Source: Nostoc sp. RI_552 (GTDB lineage Bacteria > Cyanobacteriota > Cyanobacteriia > Cyanobacteriales > Nostocaceae). Taken from it: DNA of 64,000 nt. Below are positions 9,526 through 19,907 of the stretch, one piece after another. The notes under the pieces were generated by a model. The model worked only from the letters and a program-made list of their open reading frames with translations, made no database searches and had not been told where the DNA came from. Made by a program: the position numbers and the translations under genes. The stretch lies in NCBI GenBank assembly GCA_016124525.1, contig WGNO01000026.1:1-64000 (forward strand). Direction: 5' to 3'. How positions within the stretch are numbered: position 1 is the stretch's first letter; the number at the start of each line of letters is the position of its first letter.

Positions 9526-9982
9526 TCACCACAAAGAACTTTGCCTGTAAGAGTTTGCAGAGAATTAGGCAAGTTATTTTGCAATTTATTAAGTTGTACT
9601 CACTTCCTCGCAAAGATGATATATCTGTATATCCAGCTACGATTCTTATTCTATTATTCAGCTAGAGAAAAAACCTGTTTCTTTATTTTGATTTCGGTTT
9701 TATTGTCTGTGCGTATCTATACCTTTCTTAATATAAACAATGAGTTTTGTAAACATATATAAACTTGTACATCTCATCAAAGTCAGCCCAGCTATTTTAT
9801 CCCCAGTCCATTAGACATCAACCGAATTCAAATATAGGTTTTACCGAACCCTTGTAGAGAAGTTTAGTTGAAAAGTTGTCATTGTGAACCTTGGCCAAGG
9901 GGAAACCAGACTCGATCAACTTACTTACTGCAATTTCAGTATCAAATGTGCTAATACAGGATAGCATGCATCTCAAAATTCC

Positions 9983-10834
9983 ATGAAACAGCAAAAAAAT
10001 ATATTCAGTCATCTCACAGCAAAAGAAAGAAATTATTTATCATTTCCCGCAGAGTTCTTATTAAATCAAAACCTGCTTCATGGCAAAATACTAGATTTTG
10101 GTTGCGGCTTTGGTAGTGATGTTAAATTCATCGGCGAAAAAGGGTTTGACATTACAGGCTATGACCCACATTATTTTCCCGAATATCCTCAAGGTAAATT
10201 CGACACAATAATTTGTTTTTTTGTTTTGAATGTTTTGCTCCCCGAAGAACAAGCTAATATTCTCATGGAAGTATCGCACTTATTAAAAGCAGGAGGAAAA
10301 GCTTACTATGCCGTAAGAAGAGATATCAAAAAAGAAGGATTTAGAGAACATTATATTTATAAAAAGCCTACATATCAATGTTTAGCCAAACTTCCGTTTA
10401 ATTCTTTATACGCAGATGAAATCCGCGAGATATATGAGTACATTCATTATAATCAGCGCCGCAATTCATCTAATTATTGTATATTTTGTAACCCTCATAA
10501 ACATCTCACATTATTAACAGAGTCAGCAACCGCCTATGCTATGTTGGATGGCTATCCCATCACTAAAGGACATACCTTAGTTATTCCTAAACGTCATGTT
10601 AGCAATTATTTTGATTTACCATTTAAAGAACAATGTGCTTGCTGGTTTATGGTCAATAAAGTCCAAGAAATTCTCAAAACAGAATTTGCACCTGATGGTT
10701 TTAATGTCGGTATGAACATTAATCGAGAAGGCGGACAAAATATTATGCACACCAGTATTCATGTCATCCCTCGTTACAAAGGTGACGCTATTGGTAAAAG
10801 TGGTATCAGGAAAGTTATTCCTAAAAGCCAATAA
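9983..10834 (+). CDS. Methyltransferase-HIT domain fusion protein
   Basis: In this 283-residue fusion, residues 25-130 form a class I SAM-dependent methyltransferase: motif I is KILDFGCGFGSDVKF, followed by DITGYDP and FDTIICFFVLNVL. Residues 165-283 form a HIT-family domain (YCIFCNP, YAMLDGYPITKGHTLVIPKRH, FNVGMNINREGGQ, MHTSIHVIPRY). The active-site triad of HIT hydrolases is H-x-H-x-H with the middle His as nucleophile; here it reads H-T-S-I-H, so the nucleophile position is Ser. This suggests binding rather than hydrolysis, or altered chemistry. Such fusions are annotated in other cyanobacteria. Substrate unknown. It stands alone between the nifP and nifB regions. Confidence 0.85.
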   Translation: MKQQKNIFSHLTAKERNYLSFPAEFLLNQNLLHGKILDFGCGFGSDVKFIGEKGFDITGYDPHYFPEYPQGKFDTIICFFVLNVLLPEEQANILMEVSHLLKAGGKAYYAVRRDIKKEGFREHYIYKKPTYQCLAKLPFNSLYADEIREIYEYIHYNQRRNSSNYCIFCNPHKHLTLLTESATAYAMLDGYPITKGHTLVIPKRHVSNYFDLPFKEQCACWFMVNKVQEILKTEFAPDGFNVGMNINREGGQNIMHTSIHVIPRYKGDAIGKSGIRKVIPKSQ

Positions 10835-12299
10835 TATAACTCAAGCCATGAAAAATCTCAATGACCAGGCCTCTCATTTGACATCCTGCACTAAGCCCTG
10901 GGGATTATAAATCCCAGCTATACAAACAAATTCCCCCTGTGCTTACTAAGAGAAAATCAAGGATTTTAAACTTAGCCATTAGGCTTGAACCATCAATTGA
11001 TTACCCATTGTGTCTTGGTAGTAATTTTGGATTTATTGCGCCTCAATTGATCAATAATTATAGCAATGTGGGTTAGTGGGAGGATGCAACTCTCATTTTA
11101 TGCTGTGTTGATTTAAATTCTTGGCAAAGTGTTCTTTAGCATAATTACTTAGGGTACTTTGTGGAATAAGTATTTTTATGTCAAGAAAATAAAATAAATA
11201 TAAAACGCATTTTTTTCACCTAAAAAAATGATAGGTTAGATACATAATCAAACTCACTCAATATCTCAATTTTAACTTGGCCTTAGCTGCAAGGGATGAC
11301 TATTAACGAGTAAATCCGCCCTGCCGTTTCATTATTGGTAATTATAGACATTAATTCTCAATAGATGTAGAATCAAAACTAATGGAGTTCCTGATTAAGT
11401 GCCGATTATGCAATTCCTTCATCCCGCTCAGATATTGCATCATTCTCACAACAACCTCATTAACTGGGTTTCTCAAAGAAAAATTAAGCAGTGTTTCAAC
11501 TTTATCTTTTCTTAAGAAACCTGCTTTTTTCCCCAGGTGCAAGAACCTAGACCTATATTCCGTGGGAAAATTAAAAAAAAATGAACTGCATTTTTTCCTC
11601 AAAAAAAATGATATCTTGGATACAGAATTGAATTTCGCACGTATCTGGAGTAGTGGTACTTGAACCTGCTCCAGTTTTCCCCCCTTAAGCCTCTGGCCCT
11701 TTTCTTTGTCAATGGGATTTAAGGCCGATTTGAGTACATATCTATGTACTTTCAAACCCCAATAAAATAGACTAAAACCCTTGCTAGCAGTGGGTTACCC
11801 CTGAGTACAAAGAAATCCTGAACCCCTCTTCATAAATACTCGTACCCCAGCCGAAAAATACTAGAACCCCTGCCCAAAAAATAAATTTTTAAAATTTGTA
11901 AAGCCCACACAGTTAGGGTAGTAAGGTTTGAGTACAAGCGTAATAAATCCAATAAATTCTATCCTTAATAAACCCCGTGACCATGGAATAACCACTGCTA
12001 TAAATCATATATCGCCAATCACTCAACGCTGCACTAAAAGCAATAGCCAAGAGTGAGTGGAGGGATGAGATAGCACCATGCCTTTGCAAATAGAAGTCGC
12101 GGGTGTACTCACAAACAAATTCCACCCAGACCCAAAAGTTGACACACACCAGCTATAGGTGAGTTAGCAGTCAGCAGTCAACAGTTTTCCACTGTTAACT
12201 GTTAACTGATTACAAGACCCGACTTCATTTCTTAGGTAAAGACAGTAGCAACGGCATCTCCCACTGTGGCATTTAGTCCACCGACCCTTGCGAAATTCA
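10835..12299. promoter_or_regulatory. 1.46-kb non-coding region upstream of nifB
   Basis: No credible gene is seen; the ORFs that can be drawn are low-complexity and Phe/Lys/Leu-rich. The region must hold the nifB promoter, which in related Anabaena depends on the activator CnfR. Visible structure: two similar ~42-bp segments about 380 bp apart (11,207-11,248 and 11,588-11,629, both GCATTTTTT...ATGATA...GATACA.AAT); an inverted repeat GTACATA-TC-TATGTAC at 11,734-11,749; a 22-bp array at 11,805-11,870; and TGAGTACA at 11,732, 11,802 and 11,932. A GTTAACTGTTAACTG filler repeat lies near 12,190. Confidence 0.5.
11805..11870 (-). repeat. 22-bp tandem array, copy 2 (upstream of nifB)
   Basis: Read on the minus strand, three 22-bp units each begin GGGGT (plus-strand ACCCC ending at 11,826, 11,848 and 11,870). 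The last continues into TTTGTACTCA. The period is exactly 22. It has the same design as the arrays at 9.46 kb and 61.94 kb. Confidence 0.6.
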
Positions 12300-13748
12300 A
12301 TGATACTACCGTCTGACGGACTCCTCACCTCCTCCCATCAGGAACCAGCATTAACCCCAGCAAAATCAGGTGGTTGCGGATGTGACAGCAGCACCACCGT
12401 AGAAATGGATCAAAAAGTCCAAGAACGCATTGCCAAACATCCCTGTTATAGTGAAGATGCCCATCACCATTACGCCAGGATGCACGTTGCAGTTGCACCA
12501 GCTTGTAATATTCAATGCAACTATTGCAATCGTAAATATGACTGTGCTAACGAAAGTCGTCCTGGGGTAGTTAGTGAATTACTCACACCAGAAGAAGCAG
12601 CACATAAAGCTTTGGTCATTGCAGGCAAAATTCCTCAAATGACAGTGGTGGGAATTGCCGGACCTGGTGATCCATTGGCGAACCCTGAAAAGACTTTTCG
12701 CACTTTTGAGTTGATTGCAGACAAAGCCCCGGATATCCAGCTTTGCCTCTCAACTAACGGTTTAATGCTATCGGAATATGTTGACAAAATCAAACAACTA
12801 AATATAGATCACGTTACCATCACCTTAAATACCATAGACCCAGAAATCGGCGCTAAAATATATTCTTGGGTTCATTATAAGCGTAAACGTTATAGAGGTG
12901 TTGAAGGTGCTAGAATTCTGTTAGAAAAGCAAATAGAAGGCTTACAAGCACTCCAAGAAGCTGATATCTTGTGCAAAGTTAACTCCGTAATGATTCCGGG
13001 CATTAATGATCAGCACCTCATCGAAGTGAATAAAATGATTCGCGAGAAAGGCGCATTTCTGCACAACATCATGCCCTTGATTTCAGCACCAGAACACGGT
13101 ACTCACTTTGGTTTAACAGGTCAACGAGGCCCCACACCCAAAGAAGTCAAGGCGGTACAAGACAATTGTGCTGGCAACATGAAAATGATGCGCCATTGTC
13201 GCCAATGCCGCGCTGATGCGGTAGGATTATTAGGAGAAGACCGTAGCCAGGAATTTACCAAAGACAAATTCTTGGAAATGTCTCCAGAATACGATCTAGA
13301 ACAACGCACTGCTGTTCACGACGGCATTGAAAAGTTTAAACAAGAACTCAAAATAGCCAAACAAAACGCACGTACAGGTAAGGAATTTACTCATAATCCC
13401 AAAGTCTTAGTTGCAGTGGCCACTAAAGGCGGTGGATTAGTTAACCAACACTTCGGTCACGCCAAGGAATTCCAGATTTACGAAGTGGATGGTAATGAAG
13501 TTAGCTTTATCGGTCATCGCAAAATCGACCAATATTGCCAAGGTGGATTCGGAGAAGAAGCCACATTTGAGCATATTATGGCAGCCATCGCAGATTGCAA
13601 AGCAGTTTTAGTTGCCAAAATTGGTAACTGTCCTCAAGAAAAATTGCACGCAGCGGGAATACAGACTGTTGAAGCTTACGACGTGATTGAAAAAGTTGCT
13701 TTGGAATTTTACGAGGAATATGTAAAGGGACTAGGGACCAGAGACTAA
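12300..13748 (+). CDS. nifB: FeMo-cofactor biosynthesis radical SAM protein NifB
   Basis: NifB (482 residues) builds the [8Fe-9S-C] NifB-co core of FeMo-cofactor. The radical SAM motif CNIQCNYC lies near residue 75; the GGCGCDS N-terminal Cys cluster and [14 protein letters not shown] are present. A C-terminal NifX/NafY-like domain ([24 protein letters not shown]) completes the usual cyanobacterial form. I take the ATG at 12,300; a TTG four codons earlier is possible. It heads the nifB-fdxN-nifS-nifU operon. The last codons (KGLGTRD) are encoded by an STRR tandem repeat that runs past the stop, so the C-terminus has drifted. Confidence 0.96.
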   Translation: MILPSDGLLTSSHQEPALTPAKSGGCGCDSSTTVEMDQKVQERIAKHPCYSEDAHHHYARMHVAVAPACNIQCNYCNRKYDCANESRPGVVSELLTPEEAAHKALVIAGKIPQMTVVGIAGPGDPLANPEKTFRTFELIADKAPDIQLCLSTNGLMLSEYVDKIKQLNIDHVTITLNTIDPEIGAKIYSWVHYKRKRYRGVEGARILLEKQIEGLQALQEADILCKVNSVMIPGINDQHLIEVNKMIREKGAFLHNIMPLISAPEHGTHFGLTGQRGPTPKEVKAVQDNCAGNMKMMRHCRQCRADAVGLLGEDRSQEFTKDKFLEMSPEYDLEQRTAVHDGIEKFKQELKIAKQNARTGKEFTHNPKVLVAVATKGGGLVNQHFGHAKEFQIYEVDGNEVSFIGHRKIDQYCQGGFGEEATFEHIMAAIADCKAVLVAKIGNCPQEKLHAAGIQTVEAYDVIEKVALEFYEEYVKGLGTRD

Positions 13749-13775
13749 GGACTAAGGACTAGGGACTAGGGACCA
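13729..13775 (+). repeat. STRR heptanucleotide repeat at the nifB 3' end
   Basis: About six imperfect seven-base units (GGACTAG, GGACTAA and variants such as GGACCAG, GAGACTAA) run from inside the nifB coding sequence across its TAA into the fdxN leader. Short tandemly repeated repetitive sequences of this kind are typical of heterocystous cyanobacteria. The following CCCAGTACC...CCCAATACC filler to 13,860 is degenerate material of the same sort. Confidence 0.8.
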
Positions 13776-13875
13776 GAAACTACACATAAGGGAAAAACCT
13801 CCCAATATCAGTACCTTCTACCCAGTACCTAGTAACCCCCTACCCAATACCCAATACTCAAAAAGGAGAATAATC

Positions 13876-14229
13876 ATGGCTTACCAAATCACTAGCCAAT
13901 GTATTTCCTGCGATCTTTGTCTGTCTGTATGTCCCACTAATGCAGTTAAAGTAATTGACGGTAATCGTTGGATTGACCCGGAACTTTGTACAAACTGCTT
14001 TGGGAGTGTTTATTCCGTTCCTCAGTGTAAAGCTGGTTGTCCTACCTGTAACGGTTGTGTCAAACAACCCAACGATTATTGGGAAAGCTGGTTTGCTAAT
14101 TACAATCGCTCTTTAGCAAAATTAACTAACAAACAAGATTACTGGGAACGTTGGTTTAATTATTACTCCAAAAAATTCTCGGAGCAATTATCTCGACATC
14201 ACAGCAAAGTCATAGGTGTATCAGGATGA
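13876..14229 (+). CDS. fdxN: 2[4Fe-4S] bacterial-type ferredoxin FdxN, uninterrupted
   Basis: The 117-residue protein has a first cluster motif CISCDLCLSVCPTNAV, and a second set of Cys residues (CTNCFGSV, then CKAGCPTCNGC) with the longer loop seen in nif-associated ferredoxins. It probably donates electrons during cofactor synthesis by NifB. A strong AAAAGGAGAA ribosome site precedes ATG 13,876. In some Anabaena strains fdxN is split by a large element excised by XisF at a TATTC core; here a TATTC is present at 14,011-14,015 and the gene is whole. It overlaps nifS by four bases. Confidence 0.93.
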   Translation: MAYQITSQCISCDLCLSVCPTNAVKVIDGNRWIDPELCTNCFGSVYSVPQCKAGCPTCNGCVKQPNDYWESWFANYNRSLAKLTNKQDYWERWFNYYSKKFSEQLSRHHSKVIGVSG

Positions 14230-15422
14230 GCATCATTTATCTAGACAATAACGCTACAACCAAAGTAGACCCGGAAGTTTTAGAGGTGATGTTGCCTTAC
14301 TTACGGGACTACTATGGTAATCCCTCTAGTATGCACACCTTTGGTGGACAACTTGCCAAACCCGTAAAGATAGCACGCCAACAACTAGCAGCCCTCATCG
14401 GTGCTGATGAATCAGAAATTGTCTACACTAGTTGCGGTACAGAGGGAGATAACGCCGCCATTCGCGCCGCACTGTTAGCACAACCAGAAAAGCGACATAT
14501 CATTACTACGCAAGTTGAACACCCAGCAGTTTTGAATGTCTGCAAACAACTGGAAACCCAAGGTTACACTGTTACTTATCTGTCGGTAAATCGTCAGGGA
14601 CAGCTAGATTTAAATGAACTAGAAGCTGCTCTAACCGGCAACACCGCCTTGGTAACAATTATGTACGCCAACAACGAAACAGGCACGGTTTTTCCCATTG
14701 AGCAAATTGGGTTAAGAGTTAAAGAGTATGGCGCTATTTTTCATGTGGATGGAGTGCAAGTAGTGGGAAAAATTCCCATGAACATGAAGACCAGCACCAT
14801 AGATATGTTAACTTTGTCCGGTCATAAAATCCATGCTCCTAAAGGAATTGGTGCTTTGTATGTCCGGCGCGGTGTGCGATTTCGTCCCTTACTCATTGGC
14901 GGACACCAAGAACGTGGTCGTCGAGCAGGAACAGAGAATGTTCCAGGTATTATTGCTTTGGGTAAAGCCGCCGAGTTGGAACTCTTACACCTAGAAGAGG
15001 CTACCGCCAGAGAAAGAAAACTGCGCGATCGCCTAGAGCAAACTTTACTCGCTAAAATTCCTGACTGCGAAGTAAATGGCGACCTAACGCAGAGATTACC
15101 GAACACCACAAATATCGGCTTTAAATACATTGAAGGTGAAGCAATTCTGCTGTCCCTCAACAAATACGGAATCTGTGCCTCATCTGGTTCCGCTTGTACT
15201 TCCGGTTCCCTAGAACCTTCTCATGTTCTCCGGGCCATGGGTTTACCCTACACTACCTTACACGGTTCCATTCGTTTCAGTCTGTCTCGCTACACCACAG
15301 CAGCTGAAATCCACAAAGTCATAGAAATCATGCCCGGTATTGTAGAACGTTTACGCGCCATGTCTCCCTTCAAAAATGAAGATGCGGCTTGGCTGCAAGA
15401 ACAAGCACTAATTCATAGTTAA
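14226..15422 (+). CDS. nifS: Cysteine desulfurase NifS
   Basis: This 398-residue PLP enzyme takes sulfur from cysteine for Fe-S cluster assembly on NifU. It starts IIYLDNNATTKVDPEVL; the PLP-binding lysine is in LSGHKIHAPKGIGALY (near residue 203); the catalytic cysteine is in SSGSACTSGSLEPSHVL (near residue 325). Its ATG overlaps the fdxN TGA (ATGA), so translation is coupled. Length and motifs are complete. Confidence 0.96.
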   Translation: MSIIYLDNNATTKVDPEVLEVMLPYLRDYYGNPSSMHTFGGQLAKPVKIARQQLAALIGADESEIVYTSCGTEGDNAAIRAALLAQPEKRHIITTQVEHPAVLNVCKQLETQGYTVTYLSVNRQGQLDLNELEAALTGNTALVTIMYANNETGTVFPIEQIGLRVKEYGAIFHVDGVQVVGKIPMNMKTSTIDMLTLSGHKIHAPKGIGALYVRRGVRFRPLLIGGHQERGRRAGTENVPGIIALGKAAELELLHLEEATARERKLRDRLEQTLLAKIPDCEVNGDLTQRLPNTTNIGFKYIEGEAILLSLNKYGICASSGSACTSGSLEPSHVLRAMGLPYTTLHGSIRFSLSRYTTAAEIHKVIEIMPGIVERLRAMSPFKNEDAAWLQEQALIHS

Positions 15423-15519
15423 GGACTAGGTACTGGGTACTAGCTATGAGGAAGATTTTTCCTCTTCCTCATGTCTAGTCCCTCATCTAAAATCCAAAAT
15501 CTCAAATCAAAAGTTGACC

Positions 15520-16419
15520 ATGTGGGACTACACAGATAAAGTATTAGACTTGTTTTACAATCCCAAAAATCAGGGAGCTATTGAAGAAACTGACGAACCC
15601 GGAGTGAAAATTGCCACCGGAGAAGTTGGTAGTATTGCTTGTGGTGACGCCCTGCGACTGCACTTGAAAGTAGAAGTGAAATCTGACACAATCTTAGATG
15701 CCCGTTTTCAGACCTTTGGCTGCACCAGTGCCATCGCTTCTTCCAGTGCCTTAACTGAAATGGTCAAAGGTTTAACCCTAGATGAAGCTTTGAAAGTATC
15801 TAATCAACAGATTGCAGATTACCTGGGGGGCTTGCCAGAAGCCAAAATGCACTGTTCTGTCATGGGACAAGAAGCTCTAGAAGCTGCTATTTATAATTAT
15901 CGAGGCATACCCCGTCCTACCCATGATGATGATGAAGGCGCATTAGTTTGTAGCTGCTTTGGTGTTAGCGAAGCCAAAATTCGCCGTGTGATTGTAGAAA
16001 ATCATCTCACTGATGCCGAACAGGTAACAAATTATGTAAAAGCTGGTGGCGGATGCGGTTCCTGTTTAGCGAATATTGATGATATAATAAGAAGTGTAAA
16101 GGAAAAAGCCCCCGCACCTGCTCTTAACAGCCACAGCTTTCCACTTGCTAACTCTCAACAGCAATCACCAAAGCCCCTCACAAATGTGCAGAGAATTGCA
16201 CTGATTCAAAAAGTTCTAGATGAAGAAGTCAGACCCGTGCTGATTGCTGACGGTGGAGATGTGGAACTTTACGATGTAGAAGGCGATCAAGTCAAGGTCT
16301 TACTTCAAGGAGCTTGTGGTTCTTGTTCTAGCAGCACAGCCACCCTCAAGATTGCCATTGAAGCCAGGTTGCAACATCGTGTCGGCAAGAACTTGGTGGT
16401 CGTGGCAGTGGAACCGTAA
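15520..16419 (+). CDS. nifU: Fe-S cluster scaffold NifU
   Basis: This 299-residue three-domain NifU has an N-terminal IscU-like scaffold (WDYTDKVLDLFYNPKNQG, FGCTSAIASSSAL, MHCSVMGQEAL), a central BFD-like [2Fe-2S] domain (VCSCFGVSE ... GGGCGSC), and a C-terminal NFU domain with CGSCSSS. It receives sulfur from NifS and supplies clusters to nitrogenase proteins. I use ATG 15,520 (MWDYTDK), two codons after the first possible start (TTG at 15,514). The nifS-nifU spacer is filled with degenerate STRR-like repeats. Confidence 0.95.
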   Translation: MWDYTDKVLDLFYNPKNQGAIEETDEPGVKIATGEVGSIACGDALRLHLKVEVKSDTILDARFQTFGCTSAIASSSALTEMVKGLTLDEALKVSNQQIADYLGGLPEAKMHCSVMGQEALEAAIYNYRGIPRPTHDDDEGALVCSCFGVSEAKIRRVIVENHLTDAEQVTNYVKAGGGCGSCLANIDDIIRSVKEKAPAPALNSHSFPLANSQQQSPKPLTNVQRIALIQKVLDEEVRPVLIADGGDVELYDVEGDQVKVLLQGACGSCSSSTATLKIAIEARLQHRVGKNLVVVAVEP

Positions 16420-16570
16420 TTTTAAAATTTACACACCCTACAAATACACCCTAAGTAGGACTTGAGCCAAATAACTTGACCCAATCAATGCTTCATTCCT
16501 ACCCAATACACACACCAACAATACCTAATTGTCAATTCCATTATCCAACTCGCAGCACAAGGAACAGGAT

Positions 16571-16927
16571 ATGACTACATTGTATGAGAAAATTGGTGGA
16601 CAGCCAACACTTGAGAAAGTAGTTGATGCCTTTCACCACAGCATTATGGCAGACAACAGCCTCAAAGGCTTCTTCGCTAAAACCGATATGGCGAAACAAC
16701 GCGCCCATCAAATTGCCTTTTTCTCTCAAATTCTCGAAGGTCCAAAGCAATACTCTGGCCGTCCCATGGACAAAACCCACTCAGGGATGAACCTCAATGA
16801 CCAACACTTTGAAGCCATTACTAAGTACCTGAGCGCAGCAATGACCGCATCCGGGGTTGCAGCAGAAGACGCTAACGCTGCAATGGCTAAAGTCTCTAGC
16901 CTCAAAGCCGCCATTTTGAACAAGTAA
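16571..16927 (+). CDS. glbN: Cyanoglobin (group I truncated hemoglobin) GlbN
   Basis: The 118-residue truncated hemoglobin starts MTTLYEKIGGQPTLEKVVDAF. It contains the B10/E7/E10 region (FFAKTDMAKQRAHQIAFFSQ) and the proximal-His segment HSGMNLNDQHFEAITKYL. A glbN gene between nifU and nifH is known from Nostoc commune and some relatives, and is thought to bind O2 at the membrane to serve a terminal oxidase under microaerobic nitrogen-fixing conditions. ATG 16,571 follows AAGGAACAGGAT; the longer frame from 16,529 lacks conserved sequence. GlbN is absent at this spot in Anabaena PCC 7120, so its presence helps to place the strain. Confidence 0.93.
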   Translation: MTTLYEKIGGQPTLEKVVDAFHHSIMADNSLKGFFAKTDMAKQRAHQIAFFSQILEGPKQYSGRPMDKTHSGMNLNDQHFEAITKYLSAAMTASGVAAEDANAAMAKVSSLKAAILNK

Positions 16928-17008
16928 GGAACTCTGCATTGATTGGCGAATAACTTCGTCAAATCCTGCTTATTTTCTCTTCATATTTGTAAAGTGTGTA
17001 ATTCCTTT

Positions 17009-17040
17009 GTCATTTGTCTAGTGGAGGCTCGACAAATGAC
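17009..17040 (+). terminator. Perfect 10-bp stem-loop between glbN and nifH
   Basis: GTCATTTGTC (17,009-17,018) pairs with GACAAATGAC (17,031-17,040) around a 12-base loop. No T tract follows. It may end the nifB-glbN transcript or mark a processed 5' end of the nifH message. Confidence 0.6.
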
Positions 17041-17098
17041 ACGGGAAACCAACTAAACAAAATCAACAACATACATAAAAACTTAACCCCGAACCATT

Positions 17099-17188
17099 AT
17101 GACCCCAACACTGACCCAATTTGTTGTAGAGCGATCGCCCCCCGGCGACGTTCTACACGCGCTCACTGCCGTAGCTCAACAGGCGTGA
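17099..17188 (+). CDS. Possible 29-codon leader ORF in the nifH 5' region
   Basis: ATG 17,099 opens MTPTLTQFVVERSPPGDV... and ends TGA at 17,186-17,188, 50 bases before nifH. Inside it 17,126-17,156 can fold into a long GC-rich hairpin (GTAGAGCG/CGTTCTAC outer arms, TCGCC/GGCGA inner arms) spanning a GCGATCGC HIP1 site. It could be a leader peptide, a decayed gene start or chance. The codon choice looks gene-like. No function is known to me. Confidence 0.35.
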   Translation: MTPTLTQFVVERSPPGDVLHALTAVAQQA

Positions 17189-17211
17189 ACGTCAACACAC
17201 AGACCCAGTAA

Positions 17212-17727
<516 letters not shown>

Positions 17728-17730
17728 TAA

Positions 17731-18152
17731 CCTTGCCCTAACTTTGCCCCAGGAAATTTTTTAGAACAGGCGTTTTTTTAGAATTTATCTACTACTTTTA
17801 CCTTCTATTTTTACCCTATTTACCTCCCATTGTCAAGAGGTATACATAAATTATGATAAATAAATTACAAACTTTAAAAAAAAATACTTTTCTTTGAAAA
17901 GTTTCCCAGGTTAACAAATAAAGTAATTACACTAGAGGTCAGAAGTGTTGAATCCTGCAATAAAAATTTACAATTTTTGCGTTTTACCCAGATAAAGTTC
18001 ATTGTCTATTAAGAATAGAGTCATTAATTGCTCAAATTTTGTATCACCGACGCACAACTTGGACAGTCAACAGTCAACATTTCTGACTAGAGGTTTACAA
18101 TGTAGTATTTTGACAATCTGGATTTTTTGATTATCTAAATATTAGGGTTTAT
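17731..18152. other. Non-coding left arm of the nifH element
   Basis: This is AT-rich sequence without a usable ORF between the stop of the truncated nifH frame and the restriction-modification gene. A short filler repeat (ACAGTCAACAGTCAACA) lies near 18,062. I see no recombinase-binding repeats beyond the 16-bp core. Confidence 0.5.
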
Positions 18153-19907
18153 ATGCTGGCTCTTAATCTCAAAACAACTCACAAACCTGTTAAGCAGTAT
18201 TATCAAGAATTAGAACAGTTTAAAAAATTGGGCGTTGTCCACGAAACCGCCGTTAAAGCTGCTTTTCAAAAGTTACTCGAATCCTGCGGTCAACAGTTTC
18301 AATGGACTCTCATCCAAGAATATGGGCTAAAAAGAGAAAAAAAACAACAGCTACGAATAGATGGAGCTTTAGTAGATGACTATAATTTACCCCGTGCTTA
18401 CTGGGAAGCTAAAGACATGAAAGACGACTTAAAAAAAGAAGCACAGAAAAAATTCGCCAAGGGTTATCCCAAAGATAATATTATTTTTCAGCAACCACAT
18501 CGCGCCATTCTCTACCAAGATGGTAAATGTGTTTTAGATGAAGACATCACCAACCCCCAAAATTTAGTCGATGTAGTCCGACATTTGTTTGAATATCGCC
18601 CCCCAGCTATTGAACAATGGGATAAAGCAGTCGAAGAGTTTGGTGTGCGGGTGAAGGAACACGCCACAGCTTTACTAGAATTAATTCGGGAACAGAAAAA
18701 GAAGAATAAAAAGTTTATTGATGCTTTTGGTGATTTCTTCCAACTTTGTCGCCAGTCAATTAACCCGAACTTGTCAGAAGCAGCGGTAGAAGAAATGTTA
18801 ATTCAGCACTTATTAACCGAGCGGATTTTTAGAAGTGTCTTTAACAATCCTGATTTTGCCCAACGTAATATTATTGCAGCAGAAATTGAAAAGGTAATTA
18901 ATGCATTAACTTCTAGGTCTTTTAGTAGGAGTCATTTTTTAAGTAGTTTAGATAGATTTTATGGTGCAATTGAAGAAACCGCCGCCACCATTGATGATTT
19001 TTCTCGCAAGCAAGACTTTCTCAATAAAATTTATGAGCGGTTTTTTCAAGGTTTTTCCGTCAAAGTTGCAGATACCCACGGGATTGTATATACTCCCCAA
19101 CCCATTGTAAATTTTATGGTCAGGAGTGTAGAAGAGATTTTACAAAAAGAGTTTAATAAGTCCTTAGTTGACCCAGGTGTACATATCCTTGACCCCTTTG
19201 TGGGGACTGGTAACTTTATCATCCGGGTAATGCGGGAAATTGTCGAGATCCAAAAGTCCGCTTTACCTCACAAATATGACCATGAGTTACATTGTAATGA
19301 GGTGATGTTATTACCTTATTATATTGCCTCCCTCAATATTGAACATGAATATTTTGAGCAGGTGGGAGAATATAAACCTTTTCCAGGAATATGTTTAGTT
19401 GATACCTTTGAAGACCAAAATATTACACAGTTAGATTTATTTAGTCCGGAAAATATGCAACGGGTAAAAAGACAAAGACAATCAGATATTTTTGTGATTA
19501 TTGGTAATCCTCCTTATAATGTCGGCCAGATGAATGAAAATGATAATAATAAAAATAGGAAATATAGTAATAAAGATAAAACTGGTATAGATGACCGGGT
19601 AGCTGCAACCTACGCCAAAGCCTCAAAGGCGACAAATAAAAATAAACTGTCAGATACCTATGTAAAAGCCATTCGCTGGGCGAGTGATAGAATTGGGGAG
19701 GAAGGAATTATTGCTTTTGTCACTAATAACGGTTTTATTGATGCGCTATCTTTTGATGGGATGCGTGAATTTCTGGAAAAAGAATTTACTAACATTTATA
19801 TTTTTGATTTAGGCGGTAATATCAGAAAGCGCACAGATAAACCTGTTTATAATGTATTTAATATTCAGGTAGGTGTGAGTGTGAATATCTTTGTGAAGAA
19901 AAAATGA
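18153..19907 (+). pseudogene. Type IIG/ISP-like restriction-modification enzyme, N-terminal part
   Basis: This 584-residue frame carries an N-terminal PD-(D/E)XK-like nuclease motif (RIDGALVDDYNLPRAYWEAK, near residues 68-87) and an N6-adenine methyltransferase: GIVYTPQPIVNFMV, motif I LDPFVGTGNF (near 349) and motif IV IIGNPPYNVGQ (near 450). No helicase domain is seen. Homologues continue into a target-recognition domain. Here the frame ends with TGA at 19,905-19,907, and the expected continuation starts 94 bases later at 20,001. The spacer encodes scraps resembling small antitoxin-type peptides (ATG 19,904, 27 codons), so foreign DNA appears to have broken the gene. Possibly the two halves still act as subunits. 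Confidence 0.75.

Noticed and set aside
9463-9762. 99-codon plus-strand ORF downstream of the nifP start
   Set aside because: It is a translation of the 22-bp array and flanking AT-rich DNA; no conserved pattern.
11351-11755. ORFs on both strands between the methyltransferase-HIT gene and nifB (for example 11,382-11,663)
   Set aside because: They are low-complexity, Phe/Lys/Leu-rich translations of AT-rich DNA, overlap each other on opposite strands and show no domain or ribosome site.
14011-14015. fdxN element (XisF type) at TATTC
   Set aside because: Only one TATTC context is present and the fdxN frame is continuous over 117 codons.
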